DNA of 64,000 nt, taken from positions 1 through 64,000 of the forward strand of contig NZ_PGFQ01000005.1 in the NCBI RefSeq assembly GCF_029870955.1, written 5' to 3'. Shown piece by piece: positions 1-9,237 of this stretch. The notes below the pieces were generated by a model. The model saw only the letters and a program-made list of their open reading frames with translations. It searched no databases and was not told the DNA's origin. The stretch is from Sulfitobacter faviae (GTDB taxonomy: Bacteria > Pseudomonadota > Alphaproteobacteria > Rhodobacterales > Rhodobacteraceae). The position numbers and the translations under genes were made by a program. Positions within the stretch are counted from its first letter, which is position 1. Each line of letters opens with the position of its first letter.

Positions 1-305
1 CTCGGCCAATTCTCGGCCGCATCGGTTAGAAATATTGCGCGGTAACGCTCCCGCCGCACCAAACCAGCAGCCTTGAGTCGGGAGATGTTCTTGGTCACTG
101 TTGGAGATTTCACGCCAAGCCGCTCGGCGATTTCGACCGGCCTAGCCCCCCGCAACTCGATCAGCTCTGCGATCAGTTCCACATAATCCTCCGCCATTTC
201 GCTTTCATGTGCTCGGCGCACAGTCGCGAAACCCTTAGCCTGCGCTTCGGGAGCTCTCTCGACAGTCTCGAACGCCTCGCGTTCGTATGATTGTAGCTTC
301 GACAT
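1..305 (-). CDS. mntR: MntR-type manganese-responsive transcriptional repressor (N-terminal part)
   Basis: DtxR/MntR-family metalloregulator whose 3' part lies beyond the left edge. Read from ATG at 305, about 93 codons carry the family block RRAHESEMAEDYVEL (near residue 30-45) followed by a winged helix with VEIAERLGV and SPTVTKNISRLKAAGLV. MntR proteins of proteobacteria repress manganese uptake genes when bound to Mn(II). The last visible codons read DAAENWP, but one extra base in the CC at 17-18 would give DAGRELAE, the expected family sequence, so a one-base deletion is likely there. The gene is divergent from the peroxidase/ABC operon starting at 397, which it probably controls through the palindrome at 365-378. 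Confidence 0.85.
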   Translation of the reverse strand, partial: MSKLQSYEREAFETVERAPEAQAKGFATVRRAHESEMAEDYVELIAELIELRGARPVEIAERLGVKSPTVTKNISRLKAAGLVRRERYRAIFLTDAAENWP

Positions 306-333
306 GTCCGGACATTGCAACGAATAACTAAAA

Positions 334-378
334 TTGACAATCTAATTAGCCTAGAATATCTAAGTTAGACGAGTCTAA
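334..378 (+). promoter_or_regulatory. sigma70-type promoter with palindromic operator (candidate MntR box)
   Basis: A -35 TTGACA (334-339) and a -10 TATCTA (357-362) are separated by 17 bp. Directly downstream is the dyad TTAGAC-GA-GTCTAA (365-378), which extends to near-perfect 10-bp arms. A dyad over the start site fits repression. That MntR is the binder is inferred from the divergent mntR gene. Confidence 0.65.
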
Positions 379-396
379 GTTTTAGCGCTGGAGGCT

Positions 397-2276
397 ATGG
401 TGATAAAAAATCTTTCGAGGCTGCTGCTAACCGCTGCAAGCGCGGTCCTGCTGTCCGGACCCGGGGGGCGACGCCTGTCAAAGAGGCTCCGTGGCTTCCT
501 GAGGCGGCAGCCTATCGGCTGACACTTTTTCTTGGGAATCTCGCGCCAGTGCCTTGGGACGACATCGAGACCGCTTGGACAGAACCTCACCGGGGTTCGG
601 AATTCTCGACCGGCGCGTTGGAGTGGGTGGACCGCAAAAGCGGTATCAAGCCGGATGGTATCCTTGACGCCGTGGCACGTGAAGACCGGCAAGCAGTTTT
701 CACAGAGGCCACTCGTCTTGTAGCGCTTAGGATCGAAGAGGAATTGGACCGGGCTCTCGCAGCCGAAGAACCTGCAAAGGCGCGCCAGGCTCTGCGAACG
801 GCAGGCGAGCTCTACCGTGCGTTTGAGGATGGTATCGCGGCAGCCGACCCCGAAGCAGCAAGACGTATCGGCCTCGCTTGGCTGGAACTTAACAGCAGCA
901 CGGGGTCCGCTGGTCTTCTCGGCGCTGGCGCCTTTTCCGCGGATCGCGACACGCTGGGGGCCGCGCGCGCAGTCATTTCCAGCTATCTCGCGGAAAATTA
1001 CCTCTTAGCCAACTATGCTCCACGTCAGACACTGAGTGCCCTGCCCGAAACCGCTGTGTTCAGCCGACGCACTATCGAGGTGCCGCCAAGCTTGCCGCCT
1101 GGCTCCGACATCTTCGATCAGGACCCGCTGCCATTGCTTGTCCTCAACTTCGAGGAACAAGGTATCGACGAGACCGATCTGCCCTTGGTGGCTTATGGCG
1201 ACATGCTTTTCGACAGCCCGCAGATATTCGGAAATCCTGCGCGAAACCTCGGGATCGCCTGTTCGACCTGTCACAATCGCTCGGATGTGAACCAGCGCCT
1301 CTTCATCCCGGGCGCCAGCCACCAACCCGGTGCCATCGACGTCGATGGCGCGTTCTTTAATCCTATCTTCAACGACCGGCGCGACGACCCGATCGACATT
1401 CCGAGCCTGCGCGGGCTGCGCTTCACCGGGCCTTATGGTCGCGATGGGCGCTTTGCCTCTCTGCGCGACTTCAGCCGGAACGTGATCGTCAATGAATTTG
1501 GCGGCGCGGAGCCGACGCCCTTGATGCTCGACGCGCTGGTAGGATACATGCTCGAGTTCGACTTCCTACCAAACTCTAAGCTGAATGCGGATGGTACGCT
1601 GTCCGAGGCAAACCCGGACGCGGCGCACCGAGGCGAGGCTATTTTTAATCGGCCTTTCGCTGGGCTAGGCGATCGCTCCTGCGCTAGTTGCCACGTGCCT
1701 GACGCAAATTTCCTCGATCGGCAAGCCCATGACATTGGATCGGTCTCGCCGGCATATAGTGGCGCGCGCGCAGGCGCGCTGGATACGCCGTCCTTGCTGG
1801 GAACCGCATATACCGCCCCCTATTTTCACGACGGTTCGCTGTCGACGTTGGCCGCCGTTGTTGAGTGGTTCGATGAGACGAAATCGCTCGGGCTATCAGA
1901 GACGGAACGGACTGAACTGACCGCGTATCTGGAGACTGTAGGGTCGGCAGACGAGCCTTACGAGAAGTTCGACGCAGAGAACACCGCCTTTCGCCTGACA
2001 TTTGCCGAATTGGCGACATTTGCATCGACGCTCGACACGCTTCTGCCCCGACGTGACGCAGAGCACATCCTGCTGCTGACCGATACTGTCGCTGCGGACC
2101 TCGCCGCAGACGCGAGCACCATGTCGAACCTGACCGCACGGCCCGAAGTCTATGCCTTGGCCGAGCGTCTTGCCGCAGTCGGCGATGCAGCCCGTGACGA
2201 CGACTGGGAGGCCGCCGAAGCAAGTTGGACCGCGTTCAAGACCGAAGCCGACGCGATCGAAGAGAGGGCATTCTGA
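397..2276 (+). CDS. MauG/cytochrome c peroxidase-like di-heme protein, exported (frameshifted near the start)
   Basis: Periplasmic di-heme c-type peroxidase/oxidase of the MauG-CcpA superfamily. Heme sites are CSTCH (1260-1274) and CASCH (1680-1694), each followed by the expected distal region (GPYGRDGRF, APYFHDGS). ATG 397 opens a signal peptide (MVIKNLSRLLLTAASAVLLSG) in one frame; the mature protein is in another from about 470. One additional G in the G6 run 463-468 joins them into about 625 residues. The heme core is preceded by about 200 and followed by about 90 residues of helical sequence not usual in MauG. The stop overlaps the next start (TGATG), so it is co-transcribed and probably co-translated with the ABC importer. 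Substrate unknown. Confidence 0.8.
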
Positions 2277-3151
2277 TGGAATTCTACCTAACCCGCAGAA
2301 ATATGCTGGCCTTGGCCAGTGCAGGCGCGATCTCGCTGGCCTCCCCGCTGATCGCACAAGACACTCCCTTGCGGCTTGCTTTCATTCCGCAGGAGAATCC
2401 CGACAAGCTCTTAGGCGACATTGAGGCCATCACAAGATGGCTATCCGAACAGATTGGCGTTCCCGTGGAAGGCTTCGTCACCATCGACCATGCTGCGGCT
2501 GTCGAGGCACTTCGCAACGGAGATGCAGACGTCTCCTTCATGGGCGCGTTGCCTTTCGTTCTGGCGGAGGCGGAAATTGGCGCGGTACCTCTCTTGTCTG
2601 AGGTCTACCGGGGCGCGTCAAGTTACACAGGACGCATTTTTGTCCGCCGCAACAGCGGTATCGATACGCTGGCAGACCTGCGCGGGCGCGATATCGCCTT
2701 TGCCGACCCGATCTCTGAATCAGGTTATCTTTATCCTCTTTCCGAATTCGTTAAGGCCGGGCTAATTGAGGGTCCTGGCGCAGCGGAGAAATTCTTCGGC
2801 CGCGTGTTCTTTGCGGGAGGCTACCAGCAAGCCATGCAGGCTATGGCCGAAGGTCTGGTCGATGCCGCCGGTGCCAGTCAGTATGCGGATTTGTTGTTGA
2901 CCCCACAACAGCAGGCCGAGGTGACTTGGCTCGTAGAAAGCGCGCCGATTCCAAGTCACCTTGTGATCGCACGCCCAGAACTCGATGCCGCCCTGCAAGC
3001 CCGTTTTGTTGACGTCATGCTGAAGCTCAACGAACCGAAGCACCGCGACAAATTGAGCTATCTTTACGGACCAGATGGCTACGTCAGGGCAGACGGCACC
3101 GCGTATGAAGGCGTACGCGATATGGCAAAGAAATACGGGCTGTTACGATGA
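2276..3151 (+). CDS. PhnD-family ABC transporter substrate-binding protein
   Basis: Periplasmic solute-binding protein of the PhnD (phosphonate/phosphate/phosphite) family, 291 residues. The N-terminus has a twin-arginine-like export signal (LTRRNMLALASAG, residues 5-17). Family features include an early beta strand LRLAFIPQENP and a SGYLYPL segment like the anion-binding SGS/T region of PhnD. ATG 2276 overlaps the previous stop and the stop overlaps the ATPase start by 4 bp, giving a tight operon. PhnD-family proteins bind small oxyanions, but the adjacent MntR-type control and di-heme peroxidase leave open a metal-linked substrate. Family call is firm; substrate is not. Confidence 0.8.
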   Translation: MEFYLTRRNMLALASAGAISLASPLIAQDTPLRLAFIPQENPDKLLGDIEAITRWLSEQIGVPVEGFVTIDHAAAVEALRNGDADVSFMGALPFVLAEAEIGAVPLLSEVYRGASSYTGRIFVRRNSGIDTLADLRGRDIAFADPISESGYLYPLSEFVKAGLIEGPGAAEKFFGRVFFAGGYQQAMQAMAEGLVDAAGASQYADLLLTPQQQAEVTWLVESAPIPSHLVIARPELDAALQARFVDVMLKLNEPKHRDKLSYLYGPDGYVRADGTAYEGVRDMAKKYGLLR

Positions 3152-3930
3152 GCATGGCTATCGAAATAGACGATCTGAGTTATGTCCATAAGGGCGCACA
3201 GCTACCAGCGTTGGAACGAGTCTCATTTCGGCTCCCGGCGGGCGAGTGTGTCGCTTTACTGGGCCCATCCGGGGCGGGCAAAACGACGTTGCTGGCGCTG
3301 CTCGACGGTAGGATTCAGGGATGGCGCGGGCGCGTTTCTGTCTTGGGTGCGCCGCTCAATCCCGACCGCCCACCACCCCGAGCTCGCCGTCCTGATACCG
3401 GTTTCGTGTTTCAGGAATTCGCCCTCGTAGAACGCTCCACGGCACTACGCAACGTGCTCAACGGCCGCCTGGGGCGGATGTCACCTTTCCAAGCAGTACT
3501 GGGATCGCCAATGGCTCACGATCTCGATATTGCCCGCACAGCACTCGCCGATTGCGGCATCGCAGAACTCGCGGAACGCCGTGTCGACAGTCTCAGCGGA
3601 GGACAGCGACAGCGCGTGGCTATTGCGCGATGTCTGGCGCAGGAACCACGGCTGATCCTCGCCGACGAGCCAGTGAGCAACCTCGACCCCGCCCGCGCTG
3701 GAGAGGTTCTGGGGTTGATGACCAAGGCGGCGCGAGCGCGTGATGCAACAGCGCTATTCTCCTCGCACCAACCCGATCTGGCGCGGCGTTTTGCAGGGCG
3801 CATCATCGGCATACGAGAGGGGCGGATCGCGTTTAACGTGCCAACGTCCGAGTTGAAAGACGATGCGACTGCCGAACTCTATCGGGGGTCAGGACCGACG
3901 CCGGAACTCGGTCCCCGGGCGGTGTTATGA
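3148..3930 (+). CDS. PhnC-family ABC transporter ATP-binding protein
   Basis: ATPase subunit of the importer, 260 residues. Walker A GPSGAGKTT (residues 39-47), Q-loop FQEF (near 89), signature LSGGQ (149-153), Walker B LILADEP (169-175) and an H-loop SSHQ near 205 are all present, so it should be active. It overlaps the genes on both sides by 4 bp (ATGA). PhnC-type ATPases energise uptake of phosphonates or related anions; here the partners are the PhnD-like protein and the PhnE-like permease. Confidence 0.85.
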   Translation: MSMAIEIDDLSYVHKGAQLPALERVSFRLPAGECVALLGPSGAGKTTLLALLDGRIQGWRGRVSVLGAPLNPDRPPPRARRPDTGFVFQEFALVERSTALRNVLNGRLGRMSPFQAVLGSPMAHDLDIARTALADCGIAELAERRVDSLSGGQRQRVAIARCLAQEPRLILADEPVSNLDPARAGEVLGLMTKAARARDATALFSSHQPDLARRFAGRIIGIREGRIAFNVPTSELKDDATAELYRGSGPTPELGPRAVL

Positions 3931-4687
3931 TGGCCCCCCGCGACTTCGGCGGCTTCGTCACCAGTTCGCTGATCGCTATTGCCATCCTATGGTCCCTCGT
4001 CACAACCGATGTCGAGTTGTCGCGTCTTGCTTCGGCCGGTCCACGGATTACCGACTTTATCGGCCGGATGTTCCCGCCCGATCCGACAGTGATGACCGAG
4101 ATCAAAAAAGGCAGCGCAGAGACACTAAGAATAGCAATCCTCGGCTCCCTCGGCGCAGTGCTGCTGTCGACCCCTCTGGCTATTCTCGCGTCCGAAACCA
4201 TGGTTTCGCGTGCGGTGTTCGGGCCGGTCCGCGCGCTGCTGGCCTTTATCCGGGCGGTACCGCTGATCCTCGTGGCCATGCTCATGGTGGGCGCGGTCGG
4301 GCTCGGGCCGCTGCCCGGCATCATCGCAGTTGCCTTTCATGCCACTGGGATGCTCGCTAAATTCTATGCCGAGGCGATCGACGGCGTATCTCGCGCCCCA
4401 TCGCAGCACTTGAAAGTGCAGGGGCTGGACCGCTCGTGCGGCTCAGACATGCGATTTGGCCACAGATGGCCCCAGTCATCGCCCGCGACACGATTTTCCG
4501 GTTCGAACTGAACCTGCGTGAGTCGTTGGTCCTCGGCATCGTCGGCGCGGGCGGGATCGGCTTTTACATCCAGACCTACATCCGCTCTTTTCAGTATGAC
4601 AAGGCGGCCAGCGTCACGATTGCCGTCGTCGGCCTAGTCATCGTCATCGAGGCGATCAACATCACGCTGCGTCGTCGATTTACCTAA
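3927..4687 (+). CDS. PhnE-family ABC transporter permease (frameshifted)
   Basis: Inner-membrane permease of the same importer. The first frame from ATG 3927 covers about 170 residues with several hydrophobic helices and the start of the EAA loop (YAEAIDGVSRAPSQ). The remainder, from VRLRHAIWPQM through the terminal helices to stop 4687, is in another frame beginning near 4436. A single missing base around 4425-4436 (in CTGGACCGCTCGTG) accounts for the break, which falls inside the conserved LDR-VRLRHAIWPQ segment. It is either an inactivated gene or, given similar breaks elsewhere in this sequence, a sequencing error. Without a permease the operon could not transport. Confidence 0.75.
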
Positions 4688-4690
4688 CCA

Positions 4691-5200
4691 TCAAGCATAA
4701 ATGTCGATCGGTGTTCCATTTTTCACCATTGCGTAGATTTCCTCGATCTGACGGTCCGTTACGGCGATGCATCCTGCGGTCCAGTCACGCTTGTTCATCG
4801 GGTCGATCCCCTTGCGTGGCCCACCGTGAATAAAAATATCGCCACCCGGCGACTTTCCTTGGGACTCAGCAAAGGCAATATCCGCCGCGTTGGGATATGA
4901 GATGCCGATGGAGAGGTGGAAGAGGCTGTCCGGGTTGCGTCGGTCAATCACGTAGGTGCCTTCTGGCGTACGGCCGTCTCCCTCGAACTGTTTGTGACCC
5001 TGGGGCGCGAAGCCCAATCCGATGGGAAATGTACGCAAAACGCCAGCCTTCCCGTCAAGGACGAGCAACCGCTGTGCCTTGTACATGCGAAGACGGGTTA
5101 CTTTGGGTCCGTTGTAGGTCCGGAACTTATCTGCACAGCCTGACAGGAAGGCAGCCAACCCACTTAGAATAAAGACCCGTCGTGGAAAATTGGTAGTCAT
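4691..5200 (-). CDS. L,D-transpeptidase (YkuD domain) lipoprotein
   Basis: Periplasmic peptidoglycan cross-linking or lipoprotein-anchoring enzyme, 169 residues. It has a lipoprotein signal with lipobox LSGC (residues 19-22) after a twin-arginine-like PRR, and a YkuD domain with IHGG near residue 125 and the catalytic cysteine in DWTAGCIAV near 143. It converges on the phnE-like gene (3 bp between stops) and is the first of four L,D-transpeptidases in the window. Confidence 0.85.
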   Translation of the reverse strand: MTTNFPRRVFILSGLAAFLSGCADKFRTYNGPKVTRLRMYKAQRLLVLDGKAGVLRTFPIGLGFAPQGHKQFEGDGRTPEGTYVIDRRNPDSLFHLSIGISYPNAADIAFAESQGKSPGGDIFIHGGPRKGIDPMNKRDWTAGCIAVTDRQIEEIYAMVKNGTPIDIYA

Positions 5201-5266
5201 TACTGCTTGATGCCCCTTTCGTGAGGTCTGATGTGTTTTAGGCGTTACTTAACCGCAAATGCCGGA

Positions 5267-7661
5267 TCAATGACCGTGCGCCAGTGCTCCCTTTGCCATA
5301 TTCTCGCCCACCGGTTCACCGCCCGAAGGCCCGCCCTTGATCTGATAGCCGTTCAAAAGCCGCAGTGCATTGGCGACCACCAACAGGGATACGCCCACAT
5401 CCGCAGCGATGGCGCCCCACATAGAGGCCATGCCGAACGCGGTCAGCCCGACGAACAGCGCTTTGGTCGCCAACGATATACCAATATTCTGGTGGATGAT
5501 CGACATGGTCCGGCGTGAATGACCAATAAGCCAGGGCACCTTGCCGATATCGTCAGTCATCAGCGCAATGTCGGCCGTCTCGATGGCCGCATCAGATCCG
5601 ACAGCCCCATGGCAATGGCATAATGCGCCCGCGCCATGGCCGGTGCGTCGTTCACGCCGTCACCAATCATCGCCACCATGTCGTGGATTTCCACCAGTTC
5701 TTCGATTGCCGTCACCTTATCTTCTGGCAAAAGTTCGGCGCGCACTTCGTCGATCCCAACTTCGGCCGCGACGGCACGCGCGGTGCGTTCGTTGTCGCCC
5801 GTCAACATCACGATCGTCTCCACACCCTGCGCATACAACTTTTCAACGACCCCCTTAGCATCAGGGCGGATGCGGTCGCGCAGCTCTAGTATGCCGACCA
5901 CGGCAGTCTCGTCACCCACTACAACTAAGGTGCTCCCTGCTCCTTCTATTCGATCTCTCAAATCTGTCGGAATGTGATTGCCAAACCCCTTCTCCTCAGC
6001 GAACCGATCCGAGCCGAGCCAGATTACACGCCCGTCGGCGCGCCCTTCCAGCCCGCGTCCAGGCACGGTGCGTGTATCCTCTGCAGCAGTTATGGAAACA
6101 CCATCAGTTTGCGCGCGCGCGAGAATGGCCCGTGCCAGCGGGTGCGAAGACCGTGCCTCCAAACTCGCTGCCAGCGTTATGAGATCGCCCGCGGAGGCTT
6201 CGCCCAATGCGTGAACTGCTGCAACCTCGGGTTCGCCCATAGTGATCGTTCCCGTCTTATCCATCGCCAGCGCAGTGGTGCGACCTGGCGCCTCAACATA
6301 AGCGCCCCCTTGATAAGCACCCCTGCTCGCGCCGACGCGGTCAGCGCTGCCACGATCGAAACTGGTGTTGAGATGACAAGGGCACAGGGGCAGGCGATTA
6401 CCAGCAGCACCAACGCATTGTAGAACCAATAGTCCCAGGCACCGCCCAGGAGGAGCGGCGGCACCAGCGCAAGGGCGACCGCCAGCGCCATCACTATGGG
6501 GGTGTAGATGCGTGCAAACTTCGCGACCCATTGCTCGACCGGGGCGCGACGGGCATGGGCATCGCCGACCATGCGAATGATTTTCGCGAGCACCGTGTCC
6601 GAGGCGGCCTTCGTAGCGCGCACCGTCAGTGTGCCCTCACCATTGATTGTGCCGGCATAAACCTCGTCGCCGAGTTCCTTCGGAACCAGTGCGCTTTCGC
6701 CAGTGATCGGGGCCTGGTCAACAGCCCCGGCCCCCTCTACGACCTCGCCATCAAGTGGGATGCGATCGCCGCCGCGCACGATGAAACGATCATCCACGGC
6801 AACTTCTGCCGCTGGAACATTCGCCTCGCTACCATCCGGCCGAATGATCCTGGCTGTCGGCGGTGCTAAATCCAGAAGGGCCGACACCGCATTGCGCGCC
6901 CGCCCCACACTCCAGCTCTCAAGGTAGAGCGACAGTGAAAAGAAAAACGCAACTGTCGCTGCCTCGAAGAATTCGCCCAGCCCGATAGCACCCGCCACGG
7001 CCACCACCATCAATAGATTCATGTCAGGGCTAATTCTGCGTGCTGAAGACCAGGCCTTTGGTGCAACGAGCCAGACGCCAAAAAGGATTGCGACGGCAAA
7101 CAGCCCGGCTTCCGCGATGGGCATCGGCGCCGTGCCATGCCCTGCAAACAGACCAAGCGCACCACCCATGCCCGTTTCGACGATATGGTAGAGAAATCCT
7201 GCCGCCCAAAACCCGCCGCTCAGCGTGGTAAAACGCTTTTGACGTGCCAAATGCGCTGCCTGATTTTCGGCCGCGTTGTCGGCATCCCACGGTTTCGCGC
7301 TCATCCCCGTGCTCGCGACCAACTCAGCGACCTCATCATCTGAAATCTTATCCGCAGTATCCAGAATCGTCATTCGTCCATTAATGACATCAAACGCCAG
7401 ATGCTCTGTCCCGCCAACTGTTGGACCGACAGCCCTATTCAGGATCGCCACCTCTTCGGCACAATCCAGACCAGAGACCTGGAAACTTCGTCCGGTCGCG
7501 GGGATGGGTTGTGCTGGTTCCGTGTCGGCTCCAGCACCGCAGCACGTACCACCTTCTCCATGAGAGTGGGAAACTCCTTTCGGATGCTCTTGATAATCAC
7601 TGTGCTCGCGATCGCGGTCAGATTTGTGTTTGTGGTCGCGGCGGTGGTCATGGATAGACAT
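5267..7661 (-). CDS. zntA: ZntA/CadA-type P1B ATPase exporting Zn/Cd/Pb (two frameshifts)
   Basis: Heavy-metal efflux ATPase of the inner membrane. From ATG 7661: a His-rich N-terminus (HDHRRDHKHK, then SHSHGEGGTCC), an HMA domain with GLDCAEEV, the actuator ITGES, the metal site CPC in LVIACPCALVIS, the phosphorylation site DKTGT, and GDGVNDAP. Reading changes frame at the C5 run 6305-6309 and the C4 run 5605-5608; one extra base in each restores the continuous text GVLIKGGAYVEAP and AMGAVGSDAAIETADI, about 797 residues. A 19-bp-spacer MerR-type promoter lies just upstream (7695-7725), implying metal-induced expression; its regulator is not obvious nearby. Confidence 0.85.
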
Positions 7662-7694
7662 AGATTGACCCTAGGATTAGATTGATTCAACTCT

Positions 7695-7725
7695 GACATA
7701 GCCCCTACAGTTACTAGAGGTTCAA
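7695..7725 (-). promoter_or_regulatory. MerR-type promoter of the ZntA-like ATPase
   Basis: On the minus strand, -35 TTGAAC (7720-7725), a 19-bp spacer holding the dyad CCTCTAGT-A-ACTGTAGG, and -10 TATGTC (7695-7700). The overlong spacer with central dyad is the hallmark of ZntR/CadR/PbrR promoters. Confidence 0.75.
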
Positions 7726-7861
7726 TAGAAAAATTGCGTTTCTTTTTATGAACTCTTTTGAAGATGCCGCGCTCCGACCGCCCCAGGGTGGTTCTTGTGG
7801 ACCTGTGCCCGGTATGCAAGATTGTTGGTGAAAACCAAAGTAGGACAGGTCAGAGGACTGA

Positions 7862-8134
7862 ATGCAAACACGACATATGATGATTGGAGCGGCCCTGCTG
7901 CTCGCAAGCGGATGTGCCGCACCAATGGCTAACTCCCGCGCGCCGGTAGACGCGGTTGGAAACCTTCCCGAACAAATCGTTAACCTAGCTGCACCTGGTC
8001 AGGACCTCACAACAGCTCGGCTTCGTTCCGAGGATGGGTGCTACTGGTATGAGCACAGCGGTCCAGTAGAAACGACACTGGTGCCGCTCCGCTCAATAGG
8101 TGGCAACCCGATCTGCACCACGCGCTCGGCGTGA
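7862..8134 (+). CDS. small predicted lipoprotein, function unknown
   Basis: 90 residues with a lipoprotein signal (MIGAALLLASGC, lipobox ASGC ending at Cys 18) and a C-terminal part with two further cysteines (DGCYWY and NPICTT) that could form a disulfide. I do not recognise a named family. Its 3' end overlaps the end of the convergent L,D-transpeptidase by 94 bp, so either this gene or that protein's C-terminal tail may be miscalled; the good lipobox favours a real gene. Confidence 0.55.
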   Translation: MQTRHMMIGAALLLASGCAAPMANSRAPVDAVGNLPEQIVNLAAPGQDLTTARLRSEDGCYWYEHSGPVETTLVPLRSIGGNPICTTRSA

Positions 8135-8835
8135 CTAATTGACCAGTGCAGACGGGTTGGGCGTAGATCACGTTCGCGGGTCACGCTTTCTTCTGCCGAA
8201 TACAGGAACGCCGTCGAACCAGTTTTGACGTTCGGGTATAGATGGTTGATATGTGCCATGACCATGCGGACACACCCCGAACTCGCGCGCCCGCCGATGC
8301 TTCTTGGTTCGGGCGTCCCGTGAATGCGAAGATAGGTGTCTCGGTTGCCTTCAAAAAGGTAAAGCGCCCGCGAGCCAAGAGGGTTTTCTGGGCCAGGGTC
8401 AACACCGTCGGCAACCGGGCCATAGAGCTCGGGATCGCGTGCGATCATGTTTTGGGTCGGCGTCCAGTTTGGCCATTCCACTTTTCGCTGGATCGTATAC
8501 GTGCCGGGCTCGTACAGGTTACCACGGGCGATCGCCACACCGTAACGCATCGCAGTTCCCCCTTCTTCGATGTGATAGATGTAGCGCGCTACGGCATCAA
8601 CGTGGACGTCTCCCGGAACAAGCCCGTCCTTAGCGTCCACCCGCTGGGGCAAAAAGCGCGGGTGCAGGCCCCACGGGTTTGACGTAGTTGGATCAAAAGC
8701 GGGAGGTGTGACCTGCGCGTCCCAGGCGGCCTTCTCCTCCTTGGTGGGCCGGGTGGCTGCCAGTAGCGGGCCAGCGATTGGAGTAGAAAACAGCGCACCG
8801 CTGGTTTGGAGAAAATGTCGTCTTGTCAGCATCAT
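8041..8835 (-). CDS. L,D-transpeptidase (YkuD domain), exported
   Basis: 264-residue periplasmic enzyme starting at ATG 8835, chosen for the Shine-Dalgarno GAAGGA 7 bp upstream and the following twin-arginine-like signal MLTRRHFLQTSG. The YkuD core is clear: NWTPTQNMIARDPELYG, NPLGSRALYL, then IHGTPEPRSIGGRASSGCVRM with catalytic His and Cys. The layout is the ErfK/YbiS type with WTPT-M-RDP and NPLGxRALYL. A MerR-type promoter (8954-8984) nearly identical in design to that of the ZntA gene lies upstream, so this cell-wall enzyme is probably metal-induced. Confidence 0.88.
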   Translation of the reverse strand: MMLTRRHFLQTSGALFSTPIAGPLLAATRPTKEEKAAWDAQVTPPAFDPTTSNPWGLHPRFLPQRVDAKDGLVPGDVHVDAVARYIYHIEEGGTAMRYGVAIARGNLYEPGTYTIQRKVEWPNWTPTQNMIARDPELYGPVADGVDPGPENPLGSRALYLFEGNRDTYLRIHGTPEPRSIGGRASSGCVRMVMAHINHLYPNVKTGSTAFLYSAEESVTRERDLRPTRLHWSISHAERVVQIGLPPIERSGTSVVSTGPLCSYQ

Positions 8836-8953
8836 TCTTATTCCTTCAACGTTAGGTAGGCAAACTAAGCTCAAACAAAACCGCTCTGCCGTTCATTAAG
8901 GAAAGCCTGAAGCAGTATGGCCTGTTTGAATCGAATGCCGTTCTTCGCCTGCG

Positions 8954-8984
8954 GTCCTAACTCCTAAAGCTACTATAGGTTCAA
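8954..8984 (-). promoter_or_regulatory. MerR-type promoter upstream of the L,D-transpeptidase
   Basis: Minus strand: -35 TTGAAC (8979-8984), 19-bp spacer with dyad CTATAGTAGCTTTAGGAG, -10 TAGGAC (8954-8959, weak). The -35 and spacer closely resemble the site at 7695-7725, suggesting the same regulator. Confidence 0.6.
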
Positions 8985-9237
8985 GAAAAATATTGAGGTC
9001 GAACCGGGGCTTTCGTGTTCTTACTTAGACAAGAACAGACCAGTCCGCCAGCAATTCGGTCGTGGCCCGTCACCGCAGGACTATCCGATATTCTGGGTGC
9101 GGGGCCGATGTTCGCCATTGGTTGAAAAAACCTTCGCGGTAACATCTCGACTGTGTCTCACGTCGAAAGAACTACATCTAAAGAACGACCAAACCGGAGC
9201 GATGTAACGACCTGGCCGAAGGCCGCGACATCTTGAA
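8985..9237. other. non-coding stretch with a short inverted repeat
   Basis: No convincing gene. Contains GTTCTT-N8-AAGAAC (9017-9022 and 9031-9036), which may be an operator, and otherwise nothing I can assign. Confidence 0.4.

Noticed and set aside
9017..9036. GTTCTT-N8-AAGAAC inverted repeat as an operator
   Set aside because: No gene start lies close enough and no second copy was seen; recorded only as part of the intergenic region.
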